DNA of 64,000 nucleotides from Cucumis sativus (taxonomy: Eukaryota; Streptophyta; Magnoliopsida; Cucurbitales; Cucurbitaceae): assembly GCF_000004075.3 (NCBI RefSeq), contig NC_026659.2, positions 21,966,272 through 22,030,271 on the forward strand. The letters run 5' to 3'. The translations under genes were made by a program, and so were the position numbers. Each line of letters starts with the position of its first letter. The first letter of the stretch is position 1. Shown here piece after piece: positions 39,201 through 52,247 of the stretch. A model generated the notes under the pieces. The model saw only the letters and a list, made by a program, of their open reading frames with translations, made no database searches and was not told the DNA's origin.

Positions 39201-42200
39201 ATATACAAAACAAACTTGAAGAAATTGCATATAAATATTCTCACGATGAATCAAATTGATTAATATGATAGATCTAGAGTCTAGTCATCTAAATATAGAA
39301 GTCATAATATCATTCACTCGAAAAGGTTAACAAAATCTTAATGGCAAAGTTCAAGGCTAAAACATATATTCTTAAAAGTTTATAAACCAAAATAGTAACA
39401 TATAATCTTTATGACTAAAATAGGGTTTAAACCTAAATTTAATTATATATCATATTTAAATCAATGATTGACACAAAAATTAAAGTTAGAAGGTAAAGGT
39501 AAATTTAATTATATATATTCAACACATGTAGCAAAATTTAGATCCAGTTTCCAAAGGTTGTTAGTCATTAATTATATTATTGGTAGGAGTACATCAATAA
39601 AATCAATTTAACTGAGTAATTTGTTTTATTTTTGCAAAAACATACCATATTTTTTAAAGTAGGAAAACAAAATACTAACACATTAGATTTGATGTTTTTG
39701 AAATTTAGGATTTTCTATCAATGAAAATTTTCTGGTAAATGACAAGGTCTCATCGCGGCCATCATTTCGCAATTCTTGATTCAGGGTAGTATGCCAAGAA
39801 CATTAAGTAAGTTTGATCATCTTGCTTGTGGAGTTTTCGAACTTGAAGTGAGAAATTAATTCTCTTTATCTTTTGGTATTCGATCAAAGGAGTAATTGAA
39901 ATCTAATACATTCTCTTGAGTTGTTTGTTGGACTGATATAGCAATTCTAGATGGGGTGAATATGATTTTTACAAATAAATGAAAACATTTTATCAAGAAG
40001 AACCGATTAAGCAAATTAATAATTTTTTTTCTAAGATGTATAAATTAGATAAGAATTTTATACAAATGCATTCACACGATCAAAATGCCTTATAAAGTGA
40101 CAAACAAATTCAAGCACAAATTGTAACAATTAATTTTATGCAATGAACTATATCAACAAATTAATTGTAAAACTAAATAGGAATTGACACTAGTAATTTT
40201 ACAGTGGTTTGGCATAACATTAAAACTTTCAACTGATTTTTCCATGGATTAGAGACCAACTACTAATACACCACTATTTTTACAAGTTTCACGAAAGCAA
40301 ACTCAATCGTTTCCATGGATCAAGATCAAAGACTCACAAACAAATGTTTTTTTAGGAATTAAGATGAGGAACAATATGAGAAAAACTATCTCGAGTGGTA
40401 ACTTAATTACACTTTAACAAACTAATCATCACAATATAAAATCTCTCTCAAGAAGAAGATAAAACAAAAATGGAGAGTTTTGAGAGAATAACGAGCTTTT
40501 CTAAGTTACGGAGAATTGAAAACAATGAAAGTTGTTTCAAATGTATGTGTTAATTTGGAGAAAAAGGTGTCTCTGATTCTGGAGTATATGTAAAATAATA
40601 TAAAGTGTATATGGTAGAACTAAAGGTTTACGATAAATTGTTTACAGAAACATGGATGATGCAACTTTATGATGAGTATATGTAATATATGCCGTTAGTA
40701 AAATGATGATATTCTAGTAGTACAATATACCATAATTAATTGAAATATTAGGAAACAATTTAATTAAATTCAAAACTAATTTATGAAGACACCAAATAAA
40801 AGTTTAAAACAACATAATAAAAGTCTAATATATATATATAAAAGAAGATAAGATGTCCAGAGAATACTAATAATAATAACATACTTGTTACCAACCTCCA
40901 ATAGTCATGTGATACTAGTTGCAGGTAGTTGATTGAAATAATATTTGGCAAGTGAGACCTAATTGCTGGATGATAATTTCCAAAGTAAAGTTAGGCAAAA
41001 TCCAAACCAACTTGCTAAAATGGTGAAGTTCGTAGCTTGACCTACCCGAGTGGACCAATCGGATCAAATTCTAACATCATAACCATTCCTCTCCGCTTAG
41101 CTAGTCTCTTAATCAATTTCTGGGCAAAGGTTTCCCCTGAATTTGAACCCCTAATTTCGTTCTGAAACATACATATTCAATTACTCAACTAATAAAAAAA
41201 ACACCAACATAGTTATACTGTGTTTCCAGCACACAAATAAACAACAAACAACTTACACCTCGGTCAGAGGCTGTACTGGCAACTCATGTTTTCATTACAG
41301 GAAAACTTTCGCTGAACTTTAGACCATCTTCTAAAGAGGACAATTGAAATGAAAAAATCAGACCACCCAAGAATTATCACTCATTCAGAAATTAAGTCAA
41401 GCAATTGCTCTGCATGCAATGTAGCATTGTCAAAACAAACCAATACCTAAATCTTCACAAATATGAATAACAACCAAGTGATGTCTCCATTTGGCAGACT
41501 GTACATCGTCACTGTCGAGCCACCGTGCACCGCCACCATCGACTATAATCCCAAAAAACGTCGGCGGCCCCTTCTTATTCGATCTACCTACTTTTTAAAT
41601 TGTGTTCGTCTCTTTTTCAATCTCTCTTTCGTGGTTACCATATGCAATCTTTCTCCCAGGATGGTTTAAAAGAAAATTCCACTGTCCAAAGCGGGCAGCA
41701 ACCATTTTCGAAGCTCAAATTCGTCTTACTTGTTTGAGGATTGGAAAAAATAAATAGAAAAATCAAAATCTACACCCAAAAGCCAAGGAATTCAAAAATA
41801 TTAATCAAAGTTATAGAACCCCATGAAACTTCTTTGCGTCTATTTTCCTAATAGAAAAATCAGCAAAAGTGGTTGATTTTAAACGAGCTGAATAGGGAAA
41901 ATTGTATAATCATTGAGAAGATAAAACTATAAATAAAAGAAAGATGAGGCGGCACGGGATCACATTTGCTTTATTGATTGATTAAAGTTTGAAGGGTAGT
42001 TTATCAATCTGAGATAAAAACGAGAAGCTCCCATTGATCATGAAATGGGAATTGCTCGTATTCCTCTACATGTATCGACCATGGGAAATTACTCCACGCC
42101 GAGCAAATAATTGTGATTCTTTTTACAATAATCCCAAATATCAATCAAAACAATGACTGATTTCAATTGCTAAACAAAACCATTCACTCTGGTCTTACAG

Positions 42201-43318
42201 ATCTAAACTCAAATTTCCACAATGCAACTAAAAACATACAACTTCAAGTATTTGAAAATAAAAATTAAACAAAAGGGGGGAAACAACAAAACAACAATGA
42301 AGCAATGAAAATCAGTAGCTCACCATAGCTTTCGTCTTGGAATAGAAGGATCCAATAAAATTAGGGATTTCATCCTCCTTGAATCCAATCCCCAAATTGA
42401 TAGGATGTGTGGAATCGTACTCGAATTCTTCAAGTAGATTGTTGATGGAGCAATGTCTCAAAATCAAAAACAGGAAAGCCATGGCCACTGCTCACGAGCC
42501 TCGTTGAAGTAGGTCATCGTCAGACGTTCGAGTGGAGCCGTTCAAGTGGAGCTATTCGATTGTAGCTAATCTATTCGCTTCGTGGGTCATCGTCAGACGT
42601 CGATCGTCGTCGAAGGTCACATCAGTCGTCGTGGCCATGGCTACCGTGGTTTTAGGATAGTTTTTTGTGCAGATGGAAAATGTGAGATGGGAATATCGTG
42701 GAGAAGAAGAGAAAAGTGGACTTTATGTTTTCTTTTCTTAATTTTTTAATTAATCATTTTTTCAAATAGGTATTCTTAACCTTTAATGATATAAAGTTAT
42801 ATTATTAAATTATTAAATTATTCCATATTAGAATAGATTTCATTTTATATTTAATTAATAAACTATTTCCAAATAATTTTCATAATCAAGTTATACATTA
42901 CTTAATAACATAAGAAAGTTATATTTAAGTAATTAGGAAAATTTTTAAAAATAGTAGATTAATGTAAATAAAAAAATAATTTAATTTTAATTTTAAAAAT
43001 TCTATATAATTAAATAATTAAGATAAAGTTATAATTGTCTAAAAAAAATATAGAAAAACCTAATAAAATAAATAAATCTTAATTTAGAACATTAGTCAAA
43101 TTTAATAGTATATTTAGTTCTTTTCTCTAAATCTTTCATTCTAAAAGTTCTAAAATTGCATAAAATAAAGTAATACTCAATTACAATCCAAACTTCATTA
43201 ACAAAGGAAACAAAATATTAAAAGAAAATATAATTTTTTAGAAAAAAGAAATCTCTTCAGAGAGTTGTCGATATTGGAACACAGTCCAAGATGTGTCTCT
43301 AAGTAACGACGAGTGTTT
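36218..43318. other. AT-rich intergenic region, no confident gene
   Basis: The longest open frames (37215-37424, 37273-37509, 38446-38676, 41463-41669) are short, unrecognised and mostly low-complexity. The segment 41460-42660 is less AT-rich than the rest and carries a possible short minus-strand exon, listed separately. Confidence 0.5.
42312..42482 (-). CDS. Possible short exon or gene fragment, 56 aa, unrecognised
   Basis: A minus-strand frame starts MAFLFLILRHCS and holds the non-repetitive text GIGFKEDEIPNFIGSFYSKT. It stops shortly after a donor-like GTGAGC (codons 53-54), so it could be a first exon ending at KAM. Its composition looks more like protein than the neighbouring chance frames, but I do not recognise it and found no following exon. 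A GC-richer stretch (42483-42660) lies just upstream on that strand, as expected for a leader. It could be a degraded gene copy. Confidence 0.25.
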   Translation of the reverse strand: MAFLFLILRHCSINNLLEEFEYDSTHPINLGIGFKEDEIPNFIGSFYSKTKAMVSY

Positions 43319-44206
43319 TCAAGGGTACAAAGCATGAAGTCCGGCAATATCATCATCATTCAAGTTCTTTAAAGCATTGGAATCAATATAGGGCCACATG
43401 ACAGCTTGTGGAAGGGTGCTATGGGCAAGACCAAGAATATGTCCAAGCTCATGAAGTGCCGCATTCATCACATTAACCTTCTGAACTTCCATTCCTGCCG
43501 ACCAAGTATCGTCGCCATCTAAGTGCAATCTCCCATCAGTTGGTGCAAAAGCATGACCCACAACTCCTCCAGGTCCATCAAAAGGCAATCCATCTGCATG
43601 ATCCTTTATCTGAAAGCTGATATTAATGTCAGCACTTTGGGCATCCGAAGCTTCTGAGAATGTGAATAGTGATTGGGCTGCCCATCGAGCCATAGCCTCA
43701 GTCACTGATGGCATAAAGTCAATTGGAAAATTGTTGGTAAATACGTAGGTTAGATGGCGTTTGTAATCTGGCCATTTTAGGTTGCCGGGGAATAAAGTAT
43801 AATGGGATGACATTTCAAGATCATCCTCAAGATTCTTATTTGAGTTAAATTTGAAGACATCTCGTACTCCACATCGTGGTTTGAACATTTGATCTAATGT
43901 TTCTTGGTCTAGAATCCCACTTACGTTGAGGTGAGACCATTTTTGGTATAATTTAATGGCAGATTCTAAGGAGTCGTCGAACTTGTTGCTATTGAGTTCA
44001 ATAATATGGGAATCAATACTTGTGTTGTGTGATAAGTAACCATAACGTTGAAGGTATTTTTTAATGCTATGGATTCCTTCTACGTTGTCGCCTTTACGAC
44101 ATCCATAGAGACGTTGAGGAGATAGAATTGGGTTGTGTTTGGAGCTTACGTGAGATGCAATGGTGACAAGAACAAGGAAGAGAAGTTGGAGAGACTTGAA
44201 CGCCAT
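43319..44206 (-). CDS. MMP: Plant matrix metalloproteinase (matrixin, peptidase M10A), secreted
   Basis: Zinc endopeptidase of the apoplast or cell surface. Intronless, 295 aa, as usual for plant MMPs. Residues 1-22 are a signal peptide. The propeptide holds a peptidoglycan-binding-like domain (about 35-108) and the cysteine switch PRCGVRD at 110-116, with Cys112 as the latency ligand; the family form is PRCGxPD, so Arg replaces Pro115. The catalytic domain follows from about 140. His203, Asp205, His218 and His228 fit the structural-zinc site. The active site is HELGHILGLAH (His252, Glu253, His256, His262) with Met-turn Met270. It ends at LHALYP with no C-terminal hydrophobic GPI or membrane segment, unlike many plant MMPs, so it is probably soluble. 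All catalytic ligands are intact. Confidence 0.95.
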   Translation of the reverse strand: MAFKSLQLLFLVLVTIASHVSSKHNPILSPQRLYGCRKGDNVEGIHSIKKYLQRYGYLSHNTSIDSHIIELNSNKFDDSLESAIKLYQKWSHLNVSGILDQETLDQMFKPRCGVRDVFKFNSNKNLEDDLEMSSHYTLFPGNLKWPDYKRHLTYVFTNNFPIDFMPSVTEAMARWAAQSLFTFSEASDAQSADINISFQIKDHADGLPFDGPGGVVGHAFAPTDGRLHLDGDDTWSAGMEVQKVNVMNAALHELGHILGLAHSTLPQAVMWPYIDSNALKNLNDDDIAGLHALYP

Positions 44207-44264
44207 TGCTAAGAAAAATTTAGAAATTGTATTGATGTGGAAGGAAAAGAACTTTAGGGTTTTT

Positions 44265-44272
44265 TTTTTATA
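44265..44272 (-). promoter_or_regulatory. TATA box of the metalloproteinase gene
   Basis: The minus strand reads CTCTATAAAAAAAAA, a good TATA box 59 bp before the start codon. It would leave a leader of about 30 bases. Confidence 0.55.
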
Positions 44273-45236
44273 GAGAACTTCTGCATGAAGAAGAAAAGGA
44301 ACAAAATTATATTGAGCATTGCATGGAAATTGGAATTCGGTAAAACCTACTCTTTCCTTTTTGTGGGATAAATAAATTACGTTTATTTTCTTTGTTTTTT
44401 CTTCCTTTTTTGGAGAAAAAAACCATACCTTTTTTGAAACAAAAACTTAACTTTTCGGTTAAATTTAGTTGAGCGATATTCTTGTAAAAGAGAAATAAAA
44501 TCTCTTATTTAATGAAAAATATAATAATAGTGGGTTATAGATAATTAAGATATGTGTAAATTAAATAAATATTCTACCATTTTTTTTCACCATGAACTTA
44601 TAAATTAAGATTGATAAAATACGTTTTTTTTTTTTTTATATGAGATCATCAATAATTTATTGAGATTTTGTTTACTTATTTAGCCAAATTGTGCTATATT
44701 AAGTAAAATTAACCATATTTTGAATTTGTTAATGGAAGTATAGATAATATATCCAGCAATTTTTATTTTAATGTTTTCACATATAAATGCGAAGTTACTT
44801 TCCTATACGAAAACCAGTTTTGTTAGATTAAATTATCTGCATTTTGAATTTCCTATATGAATAAGTACTAAAAAAAAATATTCATAGGTTAGATTGAGAG
44901 TATAAAAAAAAAGACGGGAGGATATAACATTTTTATCTAAATTAATCAACGATATAGTAAAAGTTTAAAAAAATTGCAAATATGGCAAATCTTAATAAAT
45001 ACAACTCAAGATAAAAGACCAAAATGTCCCTAGAACGAGGAGAAGAAGATCCATTTCACTCTTCCACCACTTCGTATTCCGATTTTAAAATAGACTTTCT
45101 ACGATTTCTTCTTCTCCCAATTTTGATGCATTCACGCTTCCGTCGCTTTACGTTTTCCTTCCATCTTCCACTTTTATTTGGTCTTCTAATACATTCGTTT
45201 CATCGTCCACATTGTTTATCACTGTGATATGTGTTG

Positions 45237-45640
45237 AATTGTTATTAGATGTTTTAGTTTAATGTGCATCTTTTATCAGTTGTTGCATAGGGTCTATTGG
45301 TGATATGTTTCAATCCCTGATAGAGATTTAGGAGATGTTTAGCTTGTTTGACTTGCAAAGTTAGTAGAAGCTTTAGTTTAATGTGCACTTTTTGTGGGAT
45401 GTTGCTTAGGGTGTATTAGTGATATGTTTCTATCACCGATAGACTTGAAGGATGTTTAATTTTGTTTGCATTAGAAATGTTAGTAGATACTTTAATTTAA
45501 TGTACATTTTTTATATGTTATTGTTTAAGGTCTATTAGTGATACGTTTCTATCAACTTGAAGAATGTTTAACTTGTTTGTGTTGAATTGTTAGTAGATGT
45601 TTTAGTTTAATGTGTAGTTTTTTTATGTGATGTTACTTAG
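45237..45640 (+). repeat. Decayed tandem array, about 3.5 copies of a ~115-bp unit
   Basis: Units begin near 45237, 45359, 45479 and 45589 with GTTAGTAGATGTTTTAGTTTAATGT-like sequence. They continue through a GTTGCTTAGGGTCTATTAGTGATATGTTTCTATCA block and a GATGTTTAACTTGTTTG block. The last copy is truncated. Copies differ by substitutions and short gaps. Confidence 0.8.
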
Positions 45641-46570
45641 TGTTGATAGAAACTATCTCTTAAAATTTAAACTCCATTGCTTTACATTATTACTTAATAA
45701 AGTCACTCTTTTAGCAAAATAATTCTTATCAACAACAACATGTCACATCATTGAAAAATAGTGGAAGTGTGCAATTTCTACTATTGTGACCAGCATGACG
45801 ACAATAACTACATTTTGATCAGTTACTTTCCTTCTCATCAATCAATTTTTTTATTTGTTTTTGTAGCCCTGCTTCAAGCTTGCAAACTAGAGGTATTGTT
45901 ACACTTGTAACATTGATTAATCATAATTATGAATTTATTTTTAAAAAAATAATGTACAGTTATCATTCTAATGTTACACTCATAAAATTGATAAAAGATA
46001 GAGTCTATCACTGATGGACTAGAATACGAGTTTATCATTGATAAGCTAATTAGAGAGATCAGAAGATTTTGAAATCAAAATTAATTTAGTAAAAAAAAAC
46101 TAGCATCGAGACACAAACATAAAATAATATTAGATTTATATTTTCTTTTTCAATTCATTTTTTTAATAAAACCAATTAAATTCCAAAAAAATACTTTTAA
46201 AACCAACCAAATTTAATCAAGTATCACACTTCAGCTCCAAATGTAACTCTTTGATTGGGTCGATTTAGATAATTATGTTTTTACGGGCTTGATATTTTTC
46301 TGTTTATAATCCATATTGCTTTGAATTTGTTGTTTCGAGCTCTACATGATAGACACTTCGAAACACTAAAATTATTAAGAAATAAATTTAAGTTTGTTAT
46401 CATCAAGACATTAATTACTTAATTAATTATTCAAGTTTGTTATCATCGGAATATTAATTAATTAATTTGAGAGTGAGGACCAAAAAACCAACATTGTTGT
46501 CAATTTGACGGAGGTTTTAGAATTTAATATTAGGAGTTCACCAATTAAGCTTCTAATTTCAAAGTTTAGG

Positions 46571-46670
46571 TTTTTCATACTAGAGACCCAACCGGAGATG
46601 GATGAAAGCAACACCAACCGTTTTTCATACTAGAGACCCAATCGGAGATGGATGAAAGCAACACCAACCA
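46571..46670 (+). repeat. 50-bp tandem duplication
   Basis: Two adjacent copies beginning TTTTTCATACTAGAGACCCA (46571-46620 and 46621-46670) differ at two positions. The flanking text continues with GAGATTGAGAGA-like short repeats up to about 46760. Confidence 0.9.
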
Positions 46671-47091
46671 AACTAGGCTTAGAGAGGTGCGACATTAACT
46701 CTACTAGATTGAGAGATCTAGCAAGAGCAACACCCAACCCTTCGAGATTGAGAGAGATGAGCAAGAAGGGTGAAAGCAAGTTAGACGGGCTATAGTGAGA
46801 CTACTTTTTTTGTGTGTACAAATGTATTTTGGTAATTTTATTTAAATTTGATGTCAACCAATGAGTTATTCGACAATTTTTTTCAAAAACACTGGTAATT
46901 CTGCATTTTCCCCAAGTTTTGGGCCATCCATTCGGCTGACTCGAAAATTGCAAATGTGTAGATGAACTTGCAATGTTTTTTAGTTTTATGTATTATTTCT
47001 TTATTTTATTTTTAATAGCACTTTATATTTTTAGATTTCAAGAATATTGTATCATTAGCAATTTAAAAACATTCAACTTTATATTTCTGTT

Positions 47092-47295
47092 GTGTTTGGG
47101 ATTCCTGAACGTGTTTGTGGGGTGTATGTGGATGCTTCCTATTTGGTTTCAAGAGATGTTACTGATATTGAGATCGTGGTAGTCAATGCTGATGGTGATA
47201 CTTTGGAAACTGTTGTACTGAAGAAATCAGTTGCATGTGATCCTCCCGTTGGCGGAAACTCTGTCCATTATTCAATGTTAGATCGTAAAAAATGA
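47092..47295 (+). pseudogene. Short protein-like open frame, unrecognised
   Basis: The frame contains VYVDASYLVSRDVTDIEI and VVVNADGDTLETVVLKKS, with codon usage and composition unlike the AT-rich surroundings. It has no recognised domain and no clear splice partners. It may be a captured gene fragment or an old retroelement piece. Confidence 0.25.
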
Positions 47296-50200
47296 ATTAT
47301 TATATAGATAATTTTCAAAAGAAATTCAAACTTAAAATGTAAAGTGTTAAGAGTATGTTTGGAGAAACATTTTAAATAGTTGGTAGAATTTTTTACTCTT
47401 CTTCTTTAATTTTGACATACATAAACTTTTTATACACAGATTTTTGGAAACACCAAAAACCATATAATAAAAGCTTATGATAAAGCCAACTTTAACATTT
47501 CACCCATGAGTGTGTGACAATATAATTGAAAATGTAAACTTTTCAAATAATAAAACAAAATTGAAAAACCAATTAAATAAAATATTAGGAACTAACTAGC
47601 AAATATATACTAGTACTTAACACATGCATGTGATACATGATATTTCAAACTTTTTTTCTACTGTCATCATTTGTCACATTCATCTCTCAATTATTATTAT
47701 TATTATTATTTTAGATTCTCTTTGAAAATTTAGGCAAAGATAATAAAAGAAGTAAAAAGAAAATGCTAAAATAATAGAATGGATATAAGAAAGGTAGATT
47801 AATTATTAAAGATTTGTTTCTATATCATTGAATATAGAAGAAAAAATACAATGAGGAAAAAAAAAATAAACATAACCTCAACATAAGGAAAAATAAATAA
47901 AACACAATTGCTTTTATTATATATATAGTAATTAGTTGCAGGAGTGAGAATTTTAATTAGTTTTAGTTTTCCTATTATAAAAGTAATAAATTTTTACTAC
48001 GAATTAATAAACATTGAAAATAATTCTAAACATAAAAAGAAAAAGGGGAAATATGAGAATGTTAAAGATTTTTGTTTTGTATTTAAAACCTAAGATTTTA
48101 ATGAGTTCTATATGAAAATCTTATCTATCCTTCTTTAAATTAAAAAATAAATTTTGAAAGCAACAGGTTGTGTAAAAAAAAGATCAAGAGGAAACAAATT
48201 TTAGAAAATATATTGCAAAATTACTAAAGTTCCAATTGTAATGGAAGATAAAATCATAAATTCTATAGTGGTTTTCTTTTTAAAAATAAATAGATAAAAA
48301 CATTTGATATTATACTTTCTCCCCATTTGATTATATTTAACGATAATAGGATAATTAATAATTAGAAATCATTTTTATTAATAAAACGTAAATGATAAAA
48401 GAAAGAAAAAAAACTAAATTAAAAGAAAATTGCAACAAATTGTAGGTAATTTAGGTAATGACAAATTGTAGGTAGATTTAAAATTGTCACTAATAATTAA
48501 ATTGTGTGAACCCTAAAAATGAAATTTACAAAATTGAAAGATAAAACAATAAGTTTAGTAATTATTAATAAGTAATTTCAAATTTAAAAATAAAGTTAAA
48601 ATATAAATTACAATAAAACCAAAATAGAAAAGCGACTAAATGAACTAAAATATTACAAAATTGGAAACAAAAAGTTTCTCCCCATTCATATGGTTATATA
48701 CTAGTATGTATGTATATTTAGAATTGTTTTCTCATTAACTTATTGTTTATCAATATGATCTTATCTATTATTTTAAAGTTAAAACAAACATAGTTATAAA
48801 ATAGTAATTGACATAACTTTATCATTTAAAGTTGATAAGTTGTAAAATTCACTCCTCAAGCATGTTGGTAGTTATAATTTCACCTAGTTTGTAAAAATTG
48901 AACCTTAAACTTACAATAATCGTAGAAATTGGACTCATCAATGATAAAACTAAACTCACGAACTTATACAAATATTACAATTAATATAATTATGTAAGTT
49001 TAAAGGTCTATGTTCATACGAGATTTCTGGATAAATTTAATTCGTAGAGTAGAACTTGTATTGATGTTATATTTATGTTGATTTGATGTGATGTGGTTCA
49101 ATCTCTAGAATTTGATTATCCGATTCTCTTTCGATTAGATGCTTACGCTTGATTTGAGAAAACAAAACATGTGATGTTCTTGTATCTTTAAAGGAATTTC
49201 AACCTTCGAGGGCAATTCATTTTAGGAGTTAGGAAGTCTTCTGGCTCTTAGGAGAATTTTCTCAAACTTTCTAGAGTAAAAACTTTCGGTAAACTCTTAT
49301 ATTTATAAAGTTATTTGGTAGACTTTGTGAGCTTGTACTTATTTGGTCCATGGATCAAATAAATGAGTTCAACCACATGAATTTGAGTTATTTAGCATTT
49401 GGACTAAATGAAAGCTTTTTTTTTTTTTTTTTTTTGCACAAACTAAACTTTAGCCTAAGAAAACAATATTTAATTGAACCAAAATAATTAATATGATCCA
49501 ATGGTCATAATGAAAACATGTGACATCATTAAAATTGATCAATTTATGTCTTCATTTTTAGTTTGGGACACATGTCAACTTTTATTTAGTCCCAAATTTA
49601 ATTATTTGATTTTTTGTCATAAATTTAGTAAATAACATGATAATTTGTGATTAGTCCCAAACTTCTTATTCAAACGGTTTAATTTTACTTAACACTTTGA
49701 AAAAAATATGTAAGGATCCAACTTTTACCGTAAATAGTTTAAGCATGTAATTGCAACTGGTTTGGAGGCATTTTTTTTCTTCTTTTTTGTAATTTACCCA
49801 ATAAAATAAAATGATATATATTATTTTCCCTTTGATTGGGTTTAGTCTTATTTTATTAAGTCTTTGAAGACTATTCATGATCTTGAGTGTTCATTACACT
49901 AATTAATCTTTATTGTCTTTTTTTTTTCTCAGGACATTGAATATTACATTTGAAATAAATGAAAATGACCAATTAGAGAAAATATTATTTGGAAAATATT
50001 TAAATAATATGTATATTTTTCTTTTAAAAATACTCTAATTCAAGTAGACTATTCAAATTTTAATATTTGTTTATAAAGTTTATGGATATAAATTTAAAAT
50101 TGACCCATCCATAATGTTTCTGCTCAATATTTTTATTATCACATCTGAATCGATTCTTGAGATATATATATATATGCTTAATTTTTGTTTTTGTTTTTGA

Positions 50201-52085
50201 AAATTAAGCTATAGACACGGCTTTCTCCTCCCGAATTTCTTCATTTGTAAATTATCCATAATGATGACCTAAATGCCAAGCCAAATTTTAGGGGAATGTT
50301 TGGTAACTAATTTGTTTTCTGTTTTTTTTTTTTAAATTAATTTTTTAAAAAATGGGTGTGTTTGGTACACGTATCACTTTTTCGTTTTTTAAAACAAGAA
50401 TCTTGTTTTTAAAATTACGACGGAAAATTGTAATAATTTTTCACTTTCTTGATGTGAGAAAATTTTCTTCGATATAATCCAATTGATGTAATGCTCTCCA
50501 CTTATTTGATGAGATCGTTGCTTCAAATATTGGAGTAATGAATAGTAAAACAAGAGATTGATTTTTTTTAAAGATTTTTTTATAAAGAAATTAAAGAATA
50601 TTTTCAATTCAATTCAAGATTTAAAATTTGGCTACCATTTTCTAAACAGGTGTTGTGGGGGTGCTAATATCTTTTTCATACACAAATGACTCCCGAACTC
50701 ATCTCTAGTTTTCGCAGACCGTATGTTCTCAAAAATTGTTTACTTTATTTTGGTGTTCAATCACACGGTAAAAAAGATTGATGACAACTTCTGTTTTGTT
50801 TTAAAACTAACCATTTTAAGGACATCGGCCGCTCCGTGTCGTTTCGGGAACGTGGCAACACCTGTGTGATAAGAATCTCATTCATCTGGCCATTTTTTTA
50901 TCTTGTGAGTGGTGTTTTTTCCAAATTACAAATTTACTATAGTTGTCATATGAAAGTCAAATGCCTTTTTCAAATTTGACTTCAACCCTTTCTAACTAAT
51001 TAGAAATATACACGAGACTTCGACAATCAAATTTAATTTGTGAAAATGAACTTAATTTTATTGACGTGTAATATAAAAAAAAATTATCCTTTGATTTCTT
51101 CCATATTATGCATAAAATACAATCATGAGGGTTGTTGACTTGAATCAAAATACGACTTTTTGATCAACTTGGATTTATCTATGTTGACCGGCTTGAATCA
51201 ACCTCTTGCTTGTAGGTTGTGAAGAGATGATCAATTTGTTGAAATCTAGTAATATTTGAATCATCAAACCCTTGAACTATCTAAACTTGAGGGTACCAAT
51301 TACGAACCGAACTTAGCTTGTTAATTAATCCCATGGTTGTGGTGAAGACAATTTACATTATTAGAATATCCAACAAATTATTGTTTTCGATTTTATTTTG
51401 GAACACATATCAACCTAAAATCAGTCTCAAATTTAATGATTTCTAACATCGTCATTAATTTAAAAAATGAAGTGACATTTCGTGATGGGTCGAAATTAGT
51501 CAAACTCTTATTTTCAAAATTTAATGAATTAGTCTTTAATGGAAGAGAAGTGTTTTTCTTCTTTAAAGAAAATATCTAAACTATAAATTTTACAACTGCA
51601 TCATTGTTGTCACAAAATAAAACGATCGACATGTTATAAACAGAAAAAATGTATCGGATATAAATAATGACTCACGTGTGTTTTGAGTAAAAGATTGAGT
51701 GATTTTAATAACTATAAAATAATTTTAAACACATTTTTAATATTTAATTTATACTTTTAAATACACTTTTTATATGAAAATTTAAGTTAAAGAATGAAAA
51801 GGTTTTGGAAAAAAGAAAACAATTTAAGAATGATATTTGGATATCAATCTTTTAAGATTCCCTGTCAAGATAAATATTGTTGGGAGGGTATCTCCAAAGG
51901 AAGGAAGACTTTGATAGGACCAAAGTGTCCTAATCAGCAGATCTCATGGTGGCAAGCATGTTGAATGGGGTAATACCCACTTCAACGAAGCTAAAATTGC
52001 GCTAAAGTTTCTCAACTTTTTATTATAAAGCCGTCGGATGTCTTCAATAATGCCTAATTCTTTATTTATTTTTCTTTAATTTTTA

Positions 52086-52247
52086 GACGCAACATTCAAC
52101 AATCAATCATGTGCTCCGCTTAAACCGAAACCCCCACAAAACTCCACTGTTTTGCTTCAAATCCGCCATTGAAACCCAGCTCTTCAACCCCTTCAACCAT
52201 TTTATTCTCTTTCAAGATGCTTCTATTTCCATCTCCTTCTTGCTGAG
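52086..52247 (+). other. Probable 5' UTR exon of the RGLG-type gene
   Basis: A C-rich leader-like block ends in TGCTGAG followed by a GTATTC donor at 52248. The coding exon is preceded by the acceptor TTTTGCAG ending at 52916, giving a leader intron of about 670 bp. The start of transcription is not fixed; no clear TATA box is seen. Confidence 0.5.

Larger units (their letters stand above)
44273..52085. other. AT-rich intergenic region without confident genes
   Basis: No supportable gene. It holds a decayed tandem array (45237-45640), a 50-bp duplication (46571-46670), a short unrecognised open frame (47092-47295) and long AT-rich stretches. The plus-strand frame at 45024-45227 lies just before the tandem array and is low-complexity. 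Confidence 0.5.

Noticed and set aside
41463..41669. 68-aa plus-strand frame in a GC-richer patch
   Set aside because: No domain, no splice signals of quality and no supporting neighbours; composition alone is not enough.
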